Shown piece after piece: positions 29,537 to 33,718 of a stretch of DNA of 33,718 bases; the stretch's first letter is position 1, and each line of letters starts with the position of its first letter. The position numbers were made by a program, and so were the translations under genes. The notes under the pieces were generated by a model that had not been told where the DNA came from, searched no databases, and saw only the letters and a list, made by a program, of their open reading frames with translations. Location: assembly GCF_004798585.1 (NCBI RefSeq), contig NZ_PPXQ01000030.1:1-33718 (forward strand), given 5' to 3'. This stretch comes from Massilia sp. Mn16-1_5. GTDB lineage: Bacteria; Pseudomonadota; Gammaproteobacteria; Burkholderiales; Burkholderiaceae_D.

Positions 29537-30574
29537 ATGATTCGCCTGGCTCTCGTCATGATCGTGCGCGACGAGGCCGCGCGCATCGCCCGCTGCCTCG
29601 ATTCGGCGCGCGCGCTGGTGGACGACATCGTCGTCCTCGATACCGGCTCGCGCGACGACACCGCCGCCATCGCACGCTTTCATGGCGCCCGCGTGTTTGC
29701 CTTCGACTGGTGCGACGATTTTTCCGCCGCGCGCAATGCCGCCCTGGACTATTCAAGCGCCGACTGGAACCTGGTGCTCGACGCCGACGAGTGGATCGCC
29801 GCCGGCAGCGAGCGCACCACGCTCGACGCCTTCATGGAGTCAGGAGCCTGCATCGGCGTGCTGCCGGTAACGAGCGAGTTCGATTCGCAGGGCCGTGTGG
29901 AGAGTGCGGTGCAATGGCTGCCGCGCCTGTTGCCGCGCGGCGTGCGCTATTGCGGCCGCATCCACGAGCAGCCGGTAACGGACCTGCCGCGCCGGCGCAT
30001 CGGCCTGAGCCTGCGCCACGACGGCTACCGCCGCGACGCCCTGGAGCGCAAGCACGGCCGCAACGATGCGCTGCTGCGGCGCGCGCTGCTCGACGCGCCG
30101 GACGATTCCTATCTGCGCTACCAGCTCGGCAAGAACGAGGAAGTGTACGGCGCCCATGAGGCGGCGCTGGAGCACTATCTCGCTGCGCTGCTTTGCTGCG
30201 GCGAGGAGGCGTACCGCCACGACCTGGTCGTGCGCACGCTGTTCTGCCTGAAGAAGGCGGGGCGCCACGCGGATGCGGTGGCGCTGGCGGAAGGCGAGGG
30301 CAGTCGCTGGGAAGCCTCCCCAGATTTTTATTTCGTCCTCGGCGACGTGCTGCTCGACTGGGCCGCCGCGACTCCGGAGCAGGCGAGCGAACTGCTGCCC
30401 GTGGCCGAAGGCTGCTGGCAGCGCTGCCTGGAACTGGGCGAACGCGCCGATCTCGACGGCGCCGTGGCCGGACGCGGCAGCTACCTCGCCGCCCATAACC
30501 TCACCGTGCTCTACGAAAACCTGGGCATGGATGAAGAGGCGCTGCGCTACCGCGTGCTGGCTGCGCGGCCCTGA
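29537..30574 (+). CDS. Family 2 glycosyltransferase with C-terminal TPR-like region
   Basis: 345 residues. The start at ATG 29537 was chosen because the GT2 fold begins there: IRLALVMIVRDEAARIARCLDS at 2-22, DTGSRDDT at 35-42, and the DxD-type LDADEW at 81-86. Residues after about 205 form helical repeats. Enzymes of this type transfer sugars from nucleotide-sugar donors to protein or lipid. It is immediately downstream of fliD and separated from it only by the terminator, which suggests flagellin or cap glycosylation. The acceptor is unknown. Confidence 0.85.
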   Translation: MIRLALVMIVRDEAARIARCLDSARALVDDIVVLDTGSRDDTAAIARFHGARVFAFDWCDDFSAARNAALDYSSADWNLVLDADEWIAAGSERTTLDAFMESGACIGVLPVTSEFDSQGRVESAVQWLPRLLPRGVRYCGRIHEQPVTDLPRRRIGLSLRHDGYRRDALERKHGRNDALLRRALLDAPDDSYLRYQLGKNEEVYGAHEAALEHYLAALLCCGEEAYRHDLVVRTLFCLKKAGRHADAVALAEGEGSRWEASPDFYFVLGDVLLDWAAATPEQASELLPVAEGCWQRCLELGERADLDGAVAGRGSYLAAHNLTVLYENLGMDEEALRYRVLAARP

Positions 30575-30589
30575 CTCAGTTGCTAACCC

Positions 30590-31165
30590 TTATTCGTCGA
30601 TCGACGAGGGCTTGATCGCGCCGCAATCGCTGCTCAACCATTTGCCCGAGCCGCTGGTCTTCTGGGTCATCGGCTTGCCGTCGGGACCCGCCAACGTCGC
30701 GACCGACTCGAAGGTATAGGCTTTGTCGCCCTGAAACTTGACGGCGGCATCGACCTGCATCTTGGGCTGCGTGCAAGTCATGCTGACGTTGACTCCGCCG
30801 ACCGTGGGCGTTCCTTTCCGGGTGCAGGAATCTGGTCCCTTCTTGCCCAGCAAATCGAACTTCGCGATGTTTTCCTTGGTGATGCATTCTTTGGTGCGCA
30901 TGCCATTGCCTGTGAATTCCGTGCCGCGGGCCTGGAGGTCGGCCATCGTCTTTTCGATCTCCTTGCGCTGCTCCGACAGCATCTTGGCCATCTGCGCCTT
31001 CATCCTCTCCATGTAGCCGGCCATGGCGTTGCCCTGGGCTTTGCCGGGCACCGTGGCCTCGAGCTGCCACAGGCCTGGCTTGATGTTCACCTGCTGGGCC
31101 GAGGCGCTGCCGGCGCAGAAGGCGGCAAACGTGAGGAGGGCGGTGGCGATCGCGGTCGTTCTCAT
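30590..31165 (-). CDS. DUF3617 secreted protein
   Basis: 191 residues from the ATG at 31165, with AGGAG 5 bp upstream. A signal peptide is clear (MRTTAIATALLTFAAFCAGSASA, residues 1-23). The DUF3617 core follows: INIKPGLWQLEATVP-type start (VNIKPGLWQLEATVPG), an internal Met-rich stretch, paired cysteines at CITKENI and DSCTRKG, then VSMTCTQPKM and GKWLSSDCG. It is an exported protein of unknown function common in proteobacteria. The 3' end is convergent with the GT2 gene, 15 bp apart. Confidence 0.9.
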   Translation of the reverse strand: MRTTAIATALLTFAAFCAGSASAQQVNIKPGLWQLEATVPGKAQGNAMAGYMERMKAQMAKMLSEQRKEIEKTMADLQARGTEFTGNGMRTKECITKENIAKFDLLGKKGPDSCTRKGTPTVGGVNVSMTCTQPKMQVDAAVKFQGDKAYTFESVATLAGPDGKPMTQKTSGSGKWLSSDCGAIKPSSIDE

Positions 31166-31204
31166 GGAGGCTCCTGAAGAATGGATCTTCAGTCTAGCCG
31201 AGGC

Positions 31205-31231
31205 GTTACATCTTTCGCATCTATTTGTAAC
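31205..31231. promoter_or_regulatory. Inverted repeat in the DUF3617-ldt divergent region
   Basis: GTTACA at 31205-31210 and TGTAAC at 31226-31231 are exact inverted arms spaced by 15 bp. They lie just upstream of the L,D-transpeptidase promoter candidate and 40 bp upstream of the DUF3617 start, so they could bind a regulator of either gene. The regulator is unknown. Confidence 0.35.
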
Positions 31232-31235
31232 AGTG

Positions 31236-31265
31236 TTGAGCATCGCGCGGCACGATGGGTATCAT
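31236..31265 (+). promoter_or_regulatory. Predicted sigma-70-type promoter for the L,D-transpeptidase
   Basis: TTGAGC (31236-31241) and TATCAT (31260-31265) are separated by 18 bp. The -10 box matches at five of six positions. It lies 51 bp upstream of the ATG at 31317. Confidence 0.45.
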
Positions 31266-31316
31266 GCGCACCGGTAACGTATGCATGCCGAAGATTGACG
31301 CAGTTTGAAAGTTTCG

Positions 31317-32933
31317 ATGAAGCCCAGCCTGAAATTCGGCGCCGCGCTCGCGTTCTGTGCGGCTGCGGTGCTCCTTCCCCGTTCCACGCTTGCCCAGCCG
31401 CTTCCCTCCGCCATTCGCACCCTGGCCGTCGAGGCCGCGCGCTCGCCCACGATGCCCTCGGGCCCCTACGACGAACGCGGCTGGCTGAACCGGTTCTACG
31501 CTCCGCGCAAGTATGTGCCCGCCTGGACTCCCTCGACGGCCGCGGCGGCCTTGTGGGTGCTGCGCCAGGCTCCGCTGCAGGGCCTCGATCCGCTCGATTA
31601 CGACAGCGATGCGCTGGAGCGGCAGCTGCGCGCGGGCGGCGCCGGTAGCGCCCGTTTCGACGTCGCACTCACCTCGGCGATGCTGCACTACCTGGCCGAC
31701 CTGCGCGTCGGCCGTGTGCGCTCTGAATACCACACCCGCCTGCCCGATGCGCGCCTGAAGGGGTACGATCCGGTCGAGCGCCTGCGCGCCGGGCTGGCCG
31801 CCGGCAAGCTGCAGGCCGCGGTGCAGGCGGCCGAACCGAAAATGCAACAGTACGGACGGGTCAAGGCGGCGCTGGCACAGTACCGCGCGTTGGCCAAGCA
31901 GCCGTATCCGGCGCTCCCGCTGCCGTCCGCAAAGATCAAGCCTGGCGGCGCTTACCCGGACGCGAAGACGCTATTCGAGCGCCTGGTGCTGCTGGGCGAC
32001 CTGCCGGCGAACGCGGCGCCGCCAAACGACGGTATCTATACCGAGGAACTCAAGGAAGGCGTCGAGCGCTTCCAGGCCCGTCACGGGCTGCTGGACGACG
32101 GTGTGCTGGGCCGCGGCACCATCAATGCGCTGAACGTGACGCCGGCGCAGCGCGTGCGCCAGCTCGCACTGACGCTCGAACGCCTGCGCTGGCTGCCCGA
32201 TTTCGGGCCTGGCCCGCTGATCGTGGTCGACTTGCCGGCGTACCGGCTGTGGGCGCTCCAGAAGGGAAGCAGTGCCGAGATGCCGCTGGAGATGCGTGTG
32301 GTGGTCGGCACTGCGGTCAAGACGGAAACCCCGCTGTTCGTCGGGCAGATGCGCTACCTCGAGTTCAACCCCTACTGGAACGTCCCGCGCAGCATCCTCG
32401 AAAACGAGATCCTGCCCAAGCTCGCGCGCAATCCTGCCTACCTCACGCAAAACGCGATGGAGACGGTGCCGCCGGGCGCGAGCGTGGCGGACCTGAAGGC
32501 GGGCCGGGCGCGCGTGCGCCAGCGTCCGGGACCGAAGAACGCACTGGGAGCCATCAAATTCGCGCTGCCGAATCCGATGGACATCTACCTGCACTCGACC
32601 CCGGCGCGCGAGGTGTTCGAGCGCAGCCGCCGCGACCTCTCGCACGGCTGCATCCGGGTCGAACATCCGGCCGCCCTGGCCCAGTTCGTCCTCGGCCAGC
32701 AAGGCCCGTGGAGCGCGGACAAGATCCAGGAAGCGCTGCAGCCTGGGCCGACCCGGCACGTCGACTTGCCCCGTCCGATTCCTGTCGTGATTTTCTATGC
32801 CACCGCTAGCGTTGGCAGCGACGGCAGTGCGCGTTTTGCTGCGGATATGTATGGGCGGGATGCGAAACTGGCGCAGGTATTGGCGAGCCGCCGTAGCGCT
32901 ATTGTCTCCGCGACAGGCCGCTCTGCGGACTAA
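31317..32933 (+). CDS. YcbB/LdtD-type L,D-transpeptidase
   Basis: 538 residues. A signal peptide is visible (MKPSLKFGAALAFCAAAVLLPRSTLA, cut near residue 26). The scaffold domain is at about 30-200; a peptidoglycan-binding domain at about 239-275 (YTEELKEGVERFQARHGLLDDGVLG); the catalytic YkuD domain is at about 300-490. The active site is intact: H443, G444, C445 and R447 in SHGCIRVEHP. It forms 3-3 cross-links in the periplasm. The TTG at 31305 could extend it by four residues; neither start has a strong ribosome-binding site. It is divergent from DUF3617, with no clear link to flagella. Confidence 0.95.
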   Translation: MKPSLKFGAALAFCAAAVLLPRSTLAQPLPSAIRTLAVEAARSPTMPSGPYDERGWLNRFYAPRKYVPAWTPSTAAAALWVLRQAPLQGLDPLDYDSDALERQLRAGGAGSARFDVALTSAMLHYLADLRVGRVRSEYHTRLPDARLKGYDPVERLRAGLAAGKLQAAVQAAEPKMQQYGRVKAALAQYRALAKQPYPALPLPSAKIKPGGAYPDAKTLFERLVLLGDLPANAAPPNDGIYTEELKEGVERFQARHGLLDDGVLGRGTINALNVTPAQRVRQLALTLERLRWLPDFGPGPLIVVDLPAYRLWALQKGSSAEMPLEMRVVVGTAVKTETPLFVGQMRYLEFNPYWNVPRSILENEILPKLARNPAYLTQNAMETVPPGASVADLKAGRARVRQRPGPKNALGAIKFALPNPMDIYLHSTPAREVFERSRRDLSHGCIRVEHPAALAQFVLGQQGPWSADKIQEALQPGPTRHVDLPRPIPVVIFYATASVGSDGSARFAADMYGRDAKLAQVLASRRSAIVSATGRSAD

Positions 32934-33157
32934 GTAGGCCGGACAAAACCCTTTCTTGTGGTCAGAACAGCAAGGCCGTACACTGAGCTATTCCTAGCGT
33001 CTGCAATCGGCCGGTCGGGAGCGGACGTTTAGCTCGCCTCAGCTTAATACATTGAACTTTCCCATCTAGCAACAACTCAGTAGACTGATTGCTTCAAGAT
33101 CGGCGGGTGTCGGCCAGCAGCGGACGGTGACTTGAGCCATGTAGAAGGACAACCCAT
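32934..33157. other. Noncoding region with degenerate AGCGGACG-type repeats
   Basis: No gene is visible on either strand. Two related motifs occur: GGCCGGTCGGGAGCGGACGT at 33009-33028 and CGGCCAGCAGCGGACGGT at 33111-33128, sharing CGGCC and AGCGGACG. They resemble a common short extragenic element rather than a promoter. Base composition changes here toward lower GC. Confidence 0.4.
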
Positions 33158-33505
33158 ATGCCTGCGTTTATCGTCTTCATTGCCACATTCCTGCTCAGCC
33201 ATTTGCTTTTCCTCTGGGTGTACACGGATGCTCTTGCACAGGCCTCGAGCGGTGTTTTCGTGCTGTGTGCGCTAGCCTTGGGTAGCGTATTCGGCGGTAT
33301 TGCCGGCTTCTGGACTTGGACTCATAGCCACAAAACGGCTTTTTTGACCGCTAGTTTTTTGTCTGCACTGATGGCTCTGCTTCCATTCCTGCTGAACACC
33401 TATGGAATGGCGATCGTCGCCCTGCCGCTAGTCTTCTTATGGGTGTGGGCCAATTCCTTAGGAATGAACTTTACGAAACGGCTGCGAAACAGGAGCGTCC
33501 GTTAG
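33158..33505 (+). CDS. Small four-helix integral membrane protein, unknown function
   Basis: 115 residues starting MPAFIVFIATFLLSHLLFLW. Hydrophobic segments lie at about 3-22, 31-52, 60-79 and 82-100, with a basic C-terminal tail (KRLRNRSVR). AGAAGGA upstream provides a ribosome-binding site. I do not recognise the family. Its GC content and codon use look clearly lower than in the flagellar genes, and an IS110 element begins just downstream, so it may have come by horizontal transfer. Confidence 0.7.
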   Translation: MPAFIVFIATFLLSHLLFLWVYTDALAQASSGVFVLCALALGSVFGGIAGFWTWTHSHKTAFLTASFLSALMALLPFLLNTYGMAIVALPLVFLWVWANSLGMNFTKRLRNRSVR

Positions 33506-33543
33506 TTATCAAACAATGTCCGCAACGGGTCGAAAGCAATGGG

Positions 33544-33621
33544 ATGGACTCCTCCTCCCCCTGAGGGCACGCAAGTGCCAAACTGGAGTTTCCACACTAC
33601 CGGTTTAGGAAGAAGGAGTCC
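33544..33621. repeat. Left-end region of an IS110-family element
   Basis: ATGGACTCCTCCTCC at 33544-33558 and GAAGGAGTCC at 33612-33621 form a short inverted pair (nine of ten bases) just before the transposase ATG. IS1111-type members of IS110 have short subterminal inverted repeats of this kind. The other end is outside the window. Confidence 0.5.
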
Positions 33622-33624
33622 GTC

Positions 33625-33718
33625 ATGAAGATTATCCGCGTTGGGGTCGACTTGGCAAAGAATGTCTTTCAGCTGCACGGCGTAGATCGTTCAGAAAAGA
33701 CGGTCTGGCGGCGCAAGC
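33625..33718 (+). CDS. IS110-family transposase, N-terminal part (cut by the window end)
   Basis: Starts at ATG 33625 with AAGGAG upstream. The visible 31 residues begin MKIIRVGVDLAKNVFQLHGV, the RuvC-like DEDD N-terminus of IS110 transposases, with the first catalytic Asp in GVDLAKN. The gene runs off the window, so completeness is unknown. IS110 enzymes use a bridge (seeker) RNA encoded in the element's noncoding end. Confidence 0.88.
   Translation, partial: MKIIRVGVDLAKNVFQLHGVDRSEKTVWRRK

Noticed and set aside
1..33718. CRISPR arrays, tRNA or rRNA genes, and an origin of replication
   Set aside because: No regularly spaced identical repeats, cloverleaf with a TPsiC-like arm, rRNA core motif or DnaA-box cluster was seen on reading both strands.

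Overview
The window is a high-GC chromosomal segment of a motile betaproteobacterium. Gene order, protein families and codon use point to Burkholderiales, most likely an Oxalobacteraceae member close to Massilia; this assignment comes from recognition and no database search was run. Most of the window is a flagellar basal-body, export and filament cluster. It is mixed with cyclic-di-GMP signalling genes and probable flagellin-modification genes, and insertion-sequence fragments lie at both window edges.

Layout. 1-154: tail of a probable IS481-like transposase and a tandem-repeat IS end. 155-1242: a MerR regulator, its palindromic operator, a divergent small membrane protein, and an MJ1316/DUF504 protein. 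1246-5477: two c-di-GMP genes, a membrane protein with two tandem degenerate GGDEF domains and a PAS-PAS-PAS-GGDEF-EAL protein. 5568-10278 (minus): fliLMNOPQR, the motor switch and export gate. 10279-10565: a fliL promoter, a palindromic repeat and a fliK terminator. 10566-17161 (minus): fliFGHIJK. 17346-17726 (plus): fliE with a strong terminator, then a second copy of the palindromic repeat family. 17923-20866 (minus): fliS-fliT-fliK2-flhB(C-terminal)-ycgR, preceded by a good sigma-28 promoter. 21115-26488 (minus): a small unknown gene, a GAF-GGDEF-EAL protein, and a two-gene unit encoding a 13-TPR glycosyltransferase and an FkbM methyltransferase. 26807-30574 (plus): fliC-flaG-fliD and a family-2 glycosyltransferase. 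30590-32933: a DUF3617 secreted protein and a divergent YcbB-type L,D-transpeptidase. 33158-33718: a small four-helix membrane protein and the start of an IS110-family transposase.

How the genes work together. FliE/F/G/M/N build the rod junction, MS ring and C ring. FliH/I/J and FliO/P/Q/R form the export ATPase and gate. FliK controls hook length, and FliC, FliD, FliS, FliT and FlaG make and cap the filament. Three GGDEF/EAL-type proteins and a YcgR-type PilZ effector lie among them, so local c-di-GMP control of motility is plausible. The TPR glycosyltransferase, FkbM methyltransferase and GT2 gene flank fliC/fliD and probably decorate flagellin.

The items most worth following up are the second hook-length/switch pair (FliK-like plus a free FlhB C-terminal domain lacking NPTH) in one operon with YcgR, the tandem degenerate GGDEF protein joined to an MJ1316-domain gene, the BIME-like palindromes beside flagellar terminators, and the paired sigma-28 promoters at fliC.
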